Positions 42,941-53,673 of a DNA stretch of 64,000 nt are shown in pieces. Every line of letters begins with the position of its first letter. Position 1 is the stretch's first letter. Source of the stretch: Taudactylus pleione (lineage: Eukaryota; Chordata; Amphibia; Anura; Myobatrachidae); NCBI GenBank assembly GCA_031769625.1, contig JAUIMM010000689.1, forward strand, positions 2,966,001 through 3,030,000, read 5' to 3'. The notes beneath the pieces are model-generated. The model was not told where the DNA came from. It did no database searches and was given only the letters and a program-made list of their open reading frames with translations. A program made the translations under genes and the position numbers.

Positions 42941-43950
42941 ACTTTTTAGATGTACAGGTGTCTCTCTGTAACGGCACCATCCGGACCAGAGTTTACACCA
43001 AACCAACTAACAAGAACACTCTTTTGAAGGCTAACAGCCACCACCCGGAAGCCCTCAAGAAAGGCTTACCGAAGTCCCAAATGATTAGGGTGGCTAGAAT
43101 TACTAACGACAGTTCAACACTGGCATCGGAATTAGACACCGTCATAGAAAAATTCCAGCAGAGAGGCTATGATTCCTCTTTATTGCACATCCAGAAGGGA
43201 GAGGTCATGTCTATGTCTCTGGAGTTGTTACTCCATCCTAAACAGAGAAACATCAAGGAAATAATTCCATGGAAGAGCCCATATTTGACCTCTAGTGGAG
43301 TTATCCAGAGAGCCACCAGGGCCTTGTGGCCCATAGTCTCGACGGACAAAAGCTTAACTCGTTTTAAGAACAAGAGACCTATGGCGTGCTTCACGAGAAG
43401 CAAGAACATTAAGGACTGGGTGGTCCAAACGGACATGACCAATTTTTCAGTCAAGAAGGACCCCCCCTTGTCTCTTCCACATTTCTGTCTAGATCCCCGG
43501 GGTGTTACAAATGCCTTGGTTGTACCACTTGCCGCAACATGGTGGTCGGCACCAAATTCAAACATCCACATTCGGATCGCATATTCAATATTAAATTTGT
43601 TTTGACATGCATTTCTACTTTTATAATTTACTTGATCATGTGCCCATGCGGCCTCTACTATATAGGCAAAACCACAAGAACCATGAGGGAACATATGGCC
43701 CTCCATCCGTCAGCCATCAAAGCGGCTGTCTGGCAAACCATCGGATCAACCAGTGGCCAGACATTTTGCTGACAATAAACATTCCCTCTCCATGTTAAGG
43801 CATATGGTTATCGACCACATTCCAAAGTCCATAAGGGGTGGAGACCGAGCAGGAGACCTCCTGCGGAAGGAGGCTTGGTGGATTTTCAATCTTAACACCA
43901 CCAGCCAGCATGGTTTAAACGAGATAATCTTGTGGAATGTCTTTAATTAG
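42937..43950 (+). pseudogene. PLE B3 RT thumb to GIY-YIG region, frameshifted
   Basis: Starts NFLDVQVSLCNGTIRTRVYT (the usual FLDV motif after RT). An extra C in the run at 43460-43466 and a 2-bp loss near 43725, relative to B2, break the frame. GLYYIGKTTRTM is readable at 43539-43772, and the C-terminus continues at 43753-43950. Confidence 0.82.
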
Positions 43951-44592
43951 TTCTACATCCACATTTCAGGATCAATCTACCACGACACCCACCCTCTGGA
44001 CTTCATCTACCATTAAGCATCAACCCGTGCAGGGCGGACTTTAGACAATGTTCTTTTTGCATGATCAGTCACTGTTCCGCTCTCCACATCCACCCTTTTC
44101 TGATATTAGAGTGTATCTCTCATACTCTTTGGGGATTTGAGGGTTCACGCTAACAGCTTCCTTTTATGTTTCATATGGCCATGGTACAGCTGTTTCCTTC
44201 TATGGCAGGCTCATGTATTGTCTTTAGTCTATCTAGTTGTTTCAAATATTTTTTGGATTAGAGATATTAAATTATTAATGTATGTATCTCTCCGCTCCAT
44301 GTTCCATCTCAACACTGCACACTGTTGGTGTATTTTTTCTTCTGCATCACATGTTCCTTTCATTTGCTATCTGCAACTCTATCTCTACACTTTGACGGCC
44401 GGACCTCAGAGCCGCGTCGGGCCGGGCGTCTTGGTGGTCATGACTACCAATCGACGCCTGACACTCTGACGTCATCTCGACGGGGCGGTCACGCGGCCAC
44501 TCCCGGACAGCGTCCAGCCGCAAGCACAGAGCGGGTGTTTTTCTTCTTCCTCTATTTAAGGTAAGGTTCTTTACACACACTGTTTCATTCAC

Positions 44593-44626
44593 CTTGACAA
44601 AGGGGCTTGTTTGTCCCGAAACGTTG
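44593..44626 (+). ncRNA. Hammerhead-like motif, PLE B3 pseudo-LTR
   Basis: cttgacaaaggggcttgttt followed by gtcccGAAAcgttgg. The core box UUGACAA departs at two positions from CUGANGA, but the layout (box, small stem, GAAA) is that of the hammerhead. Confidence 0.45.
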
Positions 44627-44777
44627 GTACTTGGTAATGTGATTTTTTCACAGTAAATACCTTTTTACAACCGTTGGATGACTCCAAGTGCCACTGTTTG
44701 CTGTTTGTTGGAATTTGTTTACTCAGAGGGCACCGGAGCAAGTGGACATATTTATACAGAGTGCCAGTCTTTTACCA

Positions 44778-44780
<3 letters not shown>

Positions 44781-44824
<44 letters not shown>
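44781..44824. repeat. (TA)n microsatellite at the PLE B3 3' end
   Basis: About 22 AT units immediately after the PLE terminus. Confidence 0.95.
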
Positions 44825-44828
<4 letters not shown>

Positions 44829-44894
44829 AGGGTGTATTACAACAAGGTGTTTTTTTTGTATAAAACAGTTATGTGCAAAGTGCTAGTAGATAAA

Positions 44895-45443
44895 GGCCCT
44901 CATTCAGAGCCGTACGCTCTGAGCAGAGCGCACGCTCTGAATGAGGGCCGGGCTCCATTTTCATGGAGCGTCCTCCTGGACGCTCGTATAGCTGTGGGTC
45001 ACCACCCACAGGCTATACGAGCGTGCTTTGTGATGGCCGCGATGGTCGAGACCATCGCGACCATCGAAATTGCGAGCCGGATCCTGCGGTTGAGGTTTTC
45101 AACCGCAAGCTCCGGAGTGATTTTGGCTCTATCAGAGCCAAAATCACTCCCACTGACATCACTAGTGATGTCAGTGGGCCGGCTTCTGACGGGAGGCGTT
45201 CCCGTGGGAACGCCCCCGTCAGGGAGGCACGCCCCCGGCACGCCCACCAAAGGGGGCGTGCTGTCAATCAACATTGACAGCACGCCCCCTTTGATCGGAC
45301 ACAACGAGCGAAGGACTTTCCTTCGCTCGTTGCGTCTGGCGCATGCGCACGACGGAGCTCCCTCCGTCGTGCGCATGCTCAGTGCATAACATCGACCCAC
45401 TTGCGAGCGGACAGCCGCTCGCGAGTGGGTCTGAATCAGGCCC
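44895..45443 (+). mobile_element. Hairpin-string element, copy 5 (best preserved)
   Basis: Ends GGCCCTCATTCAGAGC and CTGAATCAGGCCC, AAA duplicated on both sides. About eleven hairpins in order, for example ggccctcattcagagc paired with gctctgaatgagggcc, gctcgtatagc, gcgatggtcgagaccatcgc, gcggttgaggttttcaaccg, ttttggctctatcagagcca, tgacatcactagtgatgtca, ggcgttcccgtgggaacgcc, gtgctgtcaat/attgacagcac, cgagcgaagg/ccttcgctcg, gcgcacgacggag and cttgcgagcgg/ccgctcgcgag. Confidence 0.9.
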
Positions 45444-46129
45444 AAAGTGCATAATTATATCTGAATAATTTAACAACATAAAACTACTGCAAGAAAATTG
45501 TAAATACCAATTGGTCAAAATGTACAATTTATTCCAAAAATGTAAAACAAATAAGAGAAAAAGAAGACATACAATGGAAATACTATGTTGGGGGAATTCC
45601 CTCAAAACATAGCCAGTTCAAATAAAATACAAGGTTAGTAAAAAATACGTTTTGGTAAGAGAATACAAATAAAAATAATAGCTTATCTGAATCAAGGTTT
45701 TAAAGGAATATGCTTTTTCTTAGGACAAGAGGTAAGGTTCCCAGTAGAGATTGGAGAAGACAGATTGGTGTGGATGGTGAGGAAGACAGAGTGGTGCGGA
45801 TGGTGGGGGGGAGACCAAGTTGCACGGTTGGGGAACCAGAGTAGTGCAGATGGAGGAAGAAAGAGTGCCGCAGATGAGAGAAAGACAGCAACGTGGTTGG
45901 GAGAAGGCACGGATGCAGGGCGGTGCGGCTGGGGAAAAACATTGGTGCGGATGAGGGAACACAGACTATTACAGTTGGGAGACCATACAGCAGTAGGGAT
46001 TGGGGAATATATAGCAGCATGGAGGCATATAGGGGAAGAAAGTGTACATGCATAGTCAGAGTATGATATATTTAAAAATAAGGGAGCTGAACGCGTATTC
46101 TAAATGAGATAAATGTATGCAGTGAGAAG
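45444..46129. other. PGAP1 intron with degenerate purine-rich tandem repeat at about 45720-46030
   Basis: Imperfect ~30-bp units of the type gagtggtgcggatggtgggg. ORFs here are low-complexity artefacts. 45444-45720 is unclassified. Confidence 0.5.
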
Positions 46130-46470
46130 GCAGCACAGACGGTGTAATGGTTAGCGTTACTGCCTCACAGCACTGAGGTCATGGGTTCGGTTCCCACTAT
46201 GGCCTTAACTGTGTGGAGTTTGTATATTCTCCCTGTGCTTGCGTGTGTTTCCTCCGGGTACTCCGGTTTCCTCCCACACTCCAAAAATATACTGGTAGGT
46301 TAATTGGCTCCCCACAAAATTGACCATAGTGTGTATGTTTGTGAGTGCGTGGTAGGGAATATAGATTGTAAGCTCCATTGGGGCAGGGACAGATATGAAT
46401 GGTAAGAAATTCTCTGTACAGCGCTGCGGAATATGTGTGCGCTATATAAAATAACTGGTAATAAATAATA
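46130..46470 (+). mobile_element. tRNA-derived SINE with L2-like tail
   Basis: tRNA-like head with A-box region gtaatggttagcgttactgc and B-box ggttcggttccc, then the body (ctccaaaaatatactggtag) and the tail gtacagcgctgcggaatatg...gctatataaa, ending in aataataa. It would be transcribed by RNA polymerase III and mobilised by an L2-clade LINE (family knowledge). Confidence 0.82.
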
Positions 46471-47039
46471 AGGATGTGGGAAGCCAGTGAGATTGTTTTG
46501 GTGATCAAATGGGAAGATTGTGGGCACTGAGTGGGATGTGGGAGCCACATAACTGCTCAAACCCCAGTTGCACAGACTGCATGTGTGTATTCCAATGAGC
46601 ACACAATTCTGTGAATTAGCAGCTCCACCATTTTGTGAGTAACAGCAATCTCATTCTGTGAGAGTCCTGAATCTGCAGTTAACCACTTGGTGTGATTGCA
46701 TACCAGATCTGTATTGCGCAAGGAACACGTCCATTAAGGCGTCAGCCTTAATGATCGTAATTTCATTGCTTTTTGAAGTTTGAGTGGCAGAAAATCAATA
46801 GGTTTTGTGAATTTTCAGATCATGTCTAAGTAGCCTTAATGGGACATGTGAAACCGTAAGATTTTTTGTCTATGGAATTTCAAAGCTTTTTTTAAAATTT
46901 ATTAACTATCAAGGTTTGGATGAGCAAACCAGGCCACCTGCAGGGGAGAAGGGCAACAAAATGGTACACTAATGCAGCTGGAAGAGGGGACAGCACACAG
47001 GAGGTTTGTGTTGTGTGGTGCATATGACTATATAAATAT
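46471..47039. other. PGAP1 intron, unclassified
   Basis: Nothing recognised. Confidence 0.4.
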
Positions 47040-48640
47040 TGTCTTAGTAGTACTACAGGTCAAAGCAGGCATCCCCCGCATACTGGCACTTGGAGAACCA
47101 CAAGTAACAGCAGGTGGGGCACTAAGGGGCTGCTGGTACCTATAGTACCCCTGCAAAATAAATATTAAAATAAAACAGACAGACACCATTTTTTAAGTAT
47201 TTTATTTAGCGGGACATTCACCTTGGGGGCGGCAGCCTTAAGCTCTTTTACATGGCTGCTGCTCCCCCAGGACTTCTATGGAGTCTTCACCTGGAGGGCG
47301 ACGGCCTTAAGCTCTTTTTCCTGGCCCATCCAGGGCTTCCGCGGCATCTTCTATCTTGTCTTCGGCAGCTCTTCTCTGCTGCCTCCCTCCCCGCCGCCGA
47401 CTCAGTGCACGGCAACTCGCGCTGGCAATATTTAAGCCAGCCAAGGGGGCATGGCGATGACGTCGCAAGCAGTGATTGGCTCGCGGTGGCCATCTTTGAA
47501 TTTCAAAAATGGGGCTGAGGCGCCATTTTTGAAAAGGGCACGCTCGGTTCTCACCATTGAACTCAATGGCGAGAACCGCTCATTGGCTGAGAGGCGGAAG
47601 GCTCGCCTCTCTCAGCCAATGAGCGCTCCGCACTGGGATTTCTGGACTGAAATCCCACAGCGGAGCTGTCATTCGGGTAATAGTGTCCTTAACTACTAAT
47701 GTCCGTGGGCTCGGGTAATTTGTGTTTTTTTTTTGCCAAGACCCAGGATTTGCCTACTTTGGAACGAAGAGGACAGATCCACGCATAGGAGGAGGAGAGT
47801 ATGACATTTTTTATTACAGGTACTCCTTTGGATTACCTACTGGAGAAGAGGACAGATTGGCTTCAAGGATACATAGGTGAGTATGTGAGATAGTGTGTAT
47901 GCATTTGTGAGTACATGTGTGTGTGCATGTATGTTTTAATAAAATTATACTTTTCTACGGTGTGTGTTGTGTTTTTTTAATTTTGCTTTTGCTTTGGAAC
48001 TACAGCTACCAGCACGCCCGTAATGCCCCGCATGCTGATACTTGTGGTTCTTCAAGTACCAGCATGCGGGGGAGGCTTGCTGGGAACTGTAGTTCCACAG
48101 CAAGAGACACTGGGGTGCCCTGGAGAGGGGGACACCTTTATTGGGGAAGTCCCCAGGGATCCCCAGCCTGGGGTGACTAGCGGTCAGGGGTGATGCTGCG
48201 GCTGGGGGGCCCGGTGAAAGGGCTCCCCTGGCTGTGGCATCAACCCTCCCCCACGCTAGAAAGAGTCAGGTGCTGATTCTGGGAAATACAGGGGGGTCCT
48301 ACGCATTTTTTGCCCCTGTATTGCCAGAACCAGGACCGGCTCAGAGCCCAGTGCTGGTTGCGCTAAATACGGGGGACCCCTACGTCATTTGTCCCACGTA
48401 TTTTGGCAACCAGGACTGGTTCTGAAAAGCCTGGTGCTGGTTGTGCTTCATACAGGGGACCCCTACATTGTTTTCCCCCTGAATTTAGCACAACCAGTAC
48501 TGGGGCTCCATAGCCCGGGGCTGGTTGTTTATTTGGGGAGGGGGCCACGCCATTTTTTTCTGTTTTTATTTTTAAACACAGAGGCACAGACGGGGTCTCA
48601 CTGACCCGTCCGTGCTTCTGTGTTTGTTTTTTTAAAACAC
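47040..48640. repeat. Repeat modules shared with the Harbinger-intron palindrome
   Basis: Contains gcatactggcacttggaga, ctactggagaagaggacaga, the ccagcatgcgg...actgtagttcc phrase and a set of three short hairpins at 48270-48530 built of gctggttgtgctaaatacgg and complements. The same phrases occur at 30300-30640 and 31905-34060. Unclassified family. Confidence 0.55.
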
Positions 48641-49860
48641 CTGCAGGTATTACAGAATTTTCAGATCCGAGCCTGCATCTGTGTACTGCTACCTCCCCCG
48701 GGTCCTAACGCCTGCACCACCACCGCCGCTAACGCCCGCTACCGTCCCCGGTTCCCAGCTGCAGCTAATGCCCGCTAACCCCTACTCCCTCTCCCCTGCA
48801 TCCCGGCCGCAGCAAACGCCGGCTTCCTACCCCCCGATTCCGGACCCCACTACTGCCCGCAAACGACATCCATCTTGCTGCACCCAAGTGAAACCACTAT
48901 GACTACACCTGCTGGAGGCTCCTACTGAGGCTGCACAACAAGTTGAAAAGTCTTACCTCTACAATGGAGCATTCTTGAGGTAATAGTTTAAAAACTAACT
49001 TTCTAATTTACCTGAATCCCAAAAGCGCGTACCCTGGCATAATAGCTATCTAATAAAACAAACCCCCAAGTTTAATTTCCAGCCCTACCCTGAGTTATAT
49101 GGCTTCCCAAAAATCCCCCATAGACTATAGCAGAAAAGGGTTCCTAATTGAGAATGTCAGAAAAAAAAGTGACAGTTGGAGCTTTAGATTACCCCCATGT
49201 CCATGTCCTAATTTTTTATGTTTTTGCCCTGAAATTTGGCATGCAGCACCCAGTGACAGTTCTACCCGGCCATGCCAAATTTCAGATCCGTACCTCTAAT
49301 AACTTTTGAGGTGTAGCCCCTTGAACACCCTGCCCCCCCCCCCCTCCGGAATTCTCTATGGAGAAATCAGTTATTTTAGATGCAGCCTTAATATAAGGGC
49401 ATGATTGCGCCCTTATTATTATAATAATAATAATAATAATAGATAGATATCTACATACACACACATACATATACACACACACACACACCATGTAAAACAA
49501 AGCAAACATTTTTTTCTCACATCAGAGCCTGAATGTTTGGTATGGACAAAAGTCTCTAGAGCCTAGATGAAGATCTTATTCAGATGGTGCGTTGCACTTT
49601 ATACAAGGTTTATAGCTAGTCCAGTTTCAAGATAACAAAGCTGCAATATGTTGTAAATTACACTATATGGCTTGAAACATCTGAAGTGTCTCTCTAGGCT
49701 TGAGATGATGACAATATATTAGCTATAAAATAGTGTTAAATGTTGTGTTCAATTTTAAGTGAAAAATTACTCCTACTCCGGAGTATGTTTAAGACTGGAG
49801 CAACTCCCCAACATTGGTAATCCCAGGGTACCTTCCGATTTGGCCACAGTATATAGGCAG
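48641..49860. other. PGAP1 intron with microsatellites at 49417-49490
   Basis: (ATA)n, gata repeats and (CA)n cluster at 49417-49490. 48690-48900 is C-rich. Otherwise nothing recognised. Confidence 0.5.
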
Positions 49861-50035
49861 CAGCTTATATTTATAGCATCTGTCTCATTCCACTCATAGA
49901 CAAAATAGCCACAGCGCTCCGCTGTTTTGGCTAACCTCGCTTGATTAGTAGCTTATATTTATGAGGTCTGTCTCATCTCACCGATATAGACTAAATAGCC
50001 ACAGCGGTCCACTGTTTTAGCTCACCCTGCTTGAT
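49861..50035. repeat. Tandem duplication, about 88-bp unit, 2 copies
   Basis: cagcttatatttatagcatctgtctc and gtagcttatatttatgaggtctgtctc begin the two units. Both continue atagccacagcg and end gcttgatta/gcttgatca. Confidence 0.7.
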
Positions 50036-50302
50036 CACCAAATCCTGGCTGTTCTCCGTTCGAAAGGGATACCTTGATAGCAAGTGGATGATTTGTTAGC
50101 CGATCAGACTCCCGACGCTGGAGCGCTTGTGAGCACAGATACTGCCGGGCTGGAAGCTGCAGCAGAGAGGGAGAGAAGGTCCTGTGTCGCGGGCAGATGG
50201 ATATATTGGCTCCGTGCTGTGGATAGATAATGTCCCCCTGGTTTGGCAGCATACAGGTAGCTCAACGTGTTTCTGTGTATTCAAACACCTTCATCAGGAG
50301 CG
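50036..50302 (-). mobile_element. PLE leader / pseudo-LTR fragment (minus strand)
   Basis: Downstream (minus strand) of the hammerhead core. No ORF retained. Joined at 50303 to the right half of a TA-type MITE. Confidence 0.55.
50261..50302 (-). ncRNA. Hammerhead ribozyme core, consensus-like
   Basis: On the minus strand: CTGATGA, stem II gtgt-ttgaat-acac, GAAA, then cacgttgag, with gctc before the core able to pair with gagc after it. All invariant core bases that I can place are present, unlike the other copies in this window. Known role in PLEs: self-cleavage of the element RNA. Confidence 0.65.
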
Positions 50303-50520
50303 TGAAGAGATTCAGAGACTCAGTTGCACACAGATCTACAACAGTCGCATATGAAATTAATGGGTACAATCTACTGGTGCATCCTAGTTGCGTTACATTG
50401 CGAGTTAAGGCACATTTTCATCAAAAAAGACACCCGATGCTAGCAGAGTCTCACAGAACCTGGCGCTCCACGAGGGGCTTATTGGCGCGACTGCAGCAAA
50501 GACAAGTGAGGACACATCAG
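50303..50520. mobile_element. TA-type MITE, CAGATGTGTCC family, right half
   Basis: agactcagttgcacacagat through tgaggacacatcag. Same half as 4920-5123. Confidence 0.6.
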
Positions 50521-50587
50521 CGAGACGGCACTTAGGTTTTCATTTTGAAAAGAAAAAAAAAAAGGGATCACACATTCACACTAGGGC

Positions 50588-50892
50588 GATTTAATTGAGC
50601 GCAATATTGAATAGCTCCAGGGATGAGCTTCCGAAGCTATTCAATTGACAGCTCTGTAAATTGACTAAACTATGGCCGAAATGTTGATTTCTGGCTTAGA
50701 GTGTGCACAAACAGCATCGTGGCCGGAACTTAAGTTGGAGAAAGCTGGTTACCGCTACTAAATATTGGCTTAAGGTACAGTAACAGACAACTCCCTACTA
50801 AATACAGGGCACAATGCAGTCAACTGAATAGCTCTGAAAACTCCTTCCTGGCACTATTCAAATTGCACTGAATTGAATCGCCCCCACAGTGA
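50588..50892. mobile_element. Small MITE with GGGCGATTYAATT ends
   Basis: gggcgatttaattgagc at the left and the complement-like gaattgaatcgcccc at the right. The interior has paired gaatagctcc/gaagctattcaattg. Target duplication not clear. Confidence 0.5.
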
Positions 50893-50974
50893 AGACTTGA
50901 GTGTATCATTATTGCCACCACAACTGTATACTTTTGTGGGAGAACACTGTATGCACACAATAATCTAAATATTT

Positions 50975-51800
50975 CAGTAGCATTTAGTGCATTTTCAACA
51001 AAGGCTTCAGTAGCTTTTAGTGCACAGATTTATCAGAATGTTTCCGTAGCATTTAGTGCACAGATTTATCAGTAGCATTTAGTGCACAGATTTATCAGAA
51101 TGTTTCCGTAGCATTTAGTGCAGATTTATCAGTAGCATTTAGTGCACAGATTTATCAGAATGTTTCCGTAGCATTTAGTGCACAGATTTATCAGAATGTT
51201 TCCGTAGCATTTAGTGCAGATTTATCAGTAGCATTTAGTGCACAGATTTATCAGAATGTTTCCGTAGCATTTAGTGCAGATTTATCAGTAGCATTTAGTG
51301 CACAGATTTATCAGAATGTTTCCGTAGCATTTAGTGCAGATTTATCAGTAGCATTTAGTGCACAGATTTATCAGAATGTTTCCGTAGCATTTAGTGCAGA
51401 TTTATCAGTAGCATTTAGTGCACAGATTTATCAGAATGTTTACATAGCATTTAGTGCAGATTTATCAGTAGCATTTAGTGCACAGATTTATCAGAATGTT
51501 TACATAGCATTTAGTGCAGATTTATCAGTAGCATTTAGTGCACAGATTTATCAGAATGTTTCCGTAGCATTTAGTGCACAGATTTATCAGAATGTTTCCG
51601 TAGCATTTAGTGGAGATTTATCAGTAGCATTTAGTGCACAGATTTATCAGAATGTTTCCGTAGCATTTAGTGCAGATTTATCAGTAGCATTTAGTGCACA
51701 GATTTATCAGAATGTTTCCATAGCATTTAGTGCAGATTTATCAGTAGCATTTAGTGCACAGATTTAACAAAAGATTTCAGTAGTATTTAGTGCACAGATT
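50975..51800. repeat. 60-bp satellite array, about 13 units
   Basis: Unit: cagtagcatttagtgcacag, atttatcagaatgtttccg, tagcatttagtgcagattta. Several consecutive units are identical, which shows recent expansion. Each 60-bp unit itself contains two diverged 25-35 bp sub-units sharing tagcatttagtgca. Confidence 0.93.
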
Positions 51801-51825
51801 TAACTAAATGTTTCAGTAGCATTCA

Positions 51826-52357
51826 GGGCCTGATTCAGACCCGCTCACAAGCGGGTCGATGGTGGCCCAGTGAACATGCGCACAACGGAGCCGGCTCCGA
51901 CGCGCGCATGCACGAGACCCGGATAGCGACAGGCAAACCGTTGCTCCGGGCCTCGTACCAAAGGGGGCGTGCTGTCGATGTTGAGTGACAGCACGCCCCC
52001 TTTGGTGGGCGGGCTGGGGCGTGGCTGCCCAGACAGAGGCGTTCCCATGGGAACGCCTACCGTCTGGGGCCGGCCCCACTGACATCACAAGTGATGTCAG
52101 TGGGAGTGCTTTCGGCTCTGTTAGAGCCGAAAGTACTCTGGGGCTTGCGGCAACGAGACCCTACCACAAGGGTCTCGTCGCAAGCCCGATGATCGCGATG
52201 GTCTTGACCATCGCGACCATCTTCCTGGCTGCTTGCTATAGCTGTGGGTGGTCACTCACAGCTATGCGAGGGGCCAGGAGGTCGCACTGAAAAACAAGAA
52301 GGACGGCCCTGATTCAGAGCGAGCACTCTGTCAGAGCGTCCGGCTCTGAATCAGGCC
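51826..52357 (-). mobile_element. Hairpin-string element, copy 6, at the satellite edge
   Basis: Ends GGGCCTGATTCAGACC and CTGAATCAGGCCC, TCA duplicated on both sides. The hairpin order is reversed relative to copy 5. Contains aaagggggcgtgctgtcgat and its partner, gcgttcccatgggaacgcc and ctgacatcacaagtgatgtc. Confidence 0.85.
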
Positions 52358-52571
52358 CTCACACATTTAATAATGTTTTAAAACAATGGTCAAAAAGCCA
52401 AATGTCTATTGCAAGTAACAATTTTCAGTGTTTGTTTAAATTGAATACGGTTTAAAAAATAGATATATTCTGCAAAGCAGACCCAATTTATCTTTGGTCA
52501 TCAATTTGTTATACCTGTATATATCAAATACAAAACTAAACGTGCCATAAATCTAGCATAATTTACTATTA

Positions 52572-53062
52572 CAGAGGTATAGATGGGTCCTCTTACGTCT
52601 AGCCTCCTTGCACGTTAAACAGCCCTTCTAGTTGCGCCATGCTGTGGCGTGACTCGGTAGCGTAGAGCGTCTTTTGTACTGCTTTTTACCTTCAAATGCG
52701 TCTTATTCACACAGCGATGATAACACAAGCAGCTTCTGCTGATTAAAATGATATGCAGCATGCCTATGTTCTCCGAGTACGGGTGTAACTGCATGCAAAA
52801 CGCTACGTTAGTGTCAGCAGCTGTACCTCCGTAACGTAGTATTTCACATGCAGATACACCCACAGACGCACAGAACATAGGCATGCTTCATATCATATTA
52901 ATCAGAAGACGCTGCTTGTACCATCTATTTGCATCGCTGTGTGAATAAGATGCATTTGAAGGCAAAGATTTGCACAAAAGGTGCTACCAAGTCAACGAGA
53001 GCCTCTGCGTTGTGTGGCGCGGCTTGTAGCACACGGAGGATAGATGTATGTGGACACATCTG
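52572..53062. mobile_element. TA-type MITE, CAGATGTGTCC family, full length
   Basis: TA flanks both ends. Starts cagaggtatagatgggtcc and ends ggacacatctg. Contains the paired blocks gatatgcagcatgcctat and aggcatgcttcatatca. Confidence 0.78.
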
Positions 53063-53074
53063 TAAATATTAAAA

Positions 53075-53371
53075 AAAAAAAATTACATCTTGTCCTCTCA
53101 AGTTTTTTGTTTATTTAACAGAAATTGGATACAGGACTTTGATACACCATCATAGAATCAAACAACCACACAGATTCCAAATCATCTGAATAAAGCTTAG
53201 ATAAAAAGAAAGGAATTGGGGCGGAACGAAAATTAAGTTCTTCACTGCAGTTCCACCTCAATACTAGAAACAGCCCTTTCAGATTACCGTTTAGCCAATT
53301 AGGGTGATGTTTGCAGTTTATAGGGATGTAACTATTCGAGTCGGTGGGTTTAGCAAAGTCTTTAGTATGTA
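53075..53371 (-). pseudogene. PLE C fragment, downstream of RT core
   Basis: Minus frame: HTKDFAKPTDSNSYIPINCK and HHPNWLNGNLKG, the segment that follows FLDV in PLE proteins (compare VNSFILATSGHHPDWL in PLE A). It continues the fragment at 53674-53865 and is separated from it by a MITE. Confidence 0.8.
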
Positions 53372-53673
53372 CAGATGTGTCCACATACATCTTACCTCCC
53401 TGCGCTACAAGCCGCCTTAAACTAAACCCATGAGCGCAATGCGACTCGGTAGCGCCAAGCATCTTTTTGTGCGACCTTTTACCTTCAAATGTGTCTTATT
53501 CGCACAAGCAGCTAGTGCTGAGTAAAATGATATGCAGCATGCCTATATTCTGGCATTTGAAGGTAAAACGTTGTACAAAAAGAAGCTCGGTGCTACCTAG
53601 TCATGCCACGGCATGACGTGACTAGAAGGGCTGTTTAACAGGCAAGGAAGTAAGATGTATGTGGACACATCTG
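53372..53673. mobile_element. TA-type MITE inserted within PLE C
   Basis: cagatgtgtccacatacatc and its complement gatgtatgtggacacatctg form the ends, with TA at 53370-53371 and 53674-53675. The PLE reading frame continues across if one TA and the MITE are ignored, so the insertion is clean. Confidence 0.88.

Larger units (their letters stand above)
40700..44780 (+). mobile_element. PLE B, copy B3 (near full length, frameshifted)
   Basis: Leader, full-length ORF region broken by several frameshifts, then a pseudo-LTR matching that of B2 (direct repeat of about 1.4 kb). Ends gtgccagtcttttacc at a (TA)n tract. The B1-B2-B3 cluster spans 36572-44780. Confidence 0.85.

Noticed and set aside
44688..45389. 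233-codon frame with poly-IY stretch
   Set aside because: Product of an AT microsatellite plus a GC-rich hairpin element. The same artefact occurs in other hairpin copies (21825, 37151, 14368).
45700..46055. Overlapping 96-117 codon frames on both strands
   Set aside because: Degenerate tandem purine-rich repeat. No conserved content.
46130..46205. tRNA-like sequence with A and B boxes
   Set aside because: It is the head of a SINE with body and L2-like tail. No complete cloverleaf, and a reverse copy exists at 15965.
50975..51800. Regularly spaced repeats resembling a CRISPR array
   Set aside because: The intervals between repeats are themselves repeats of the same 60-bp unit, there are no unique spacers, and the setting is a vertebrate intron.
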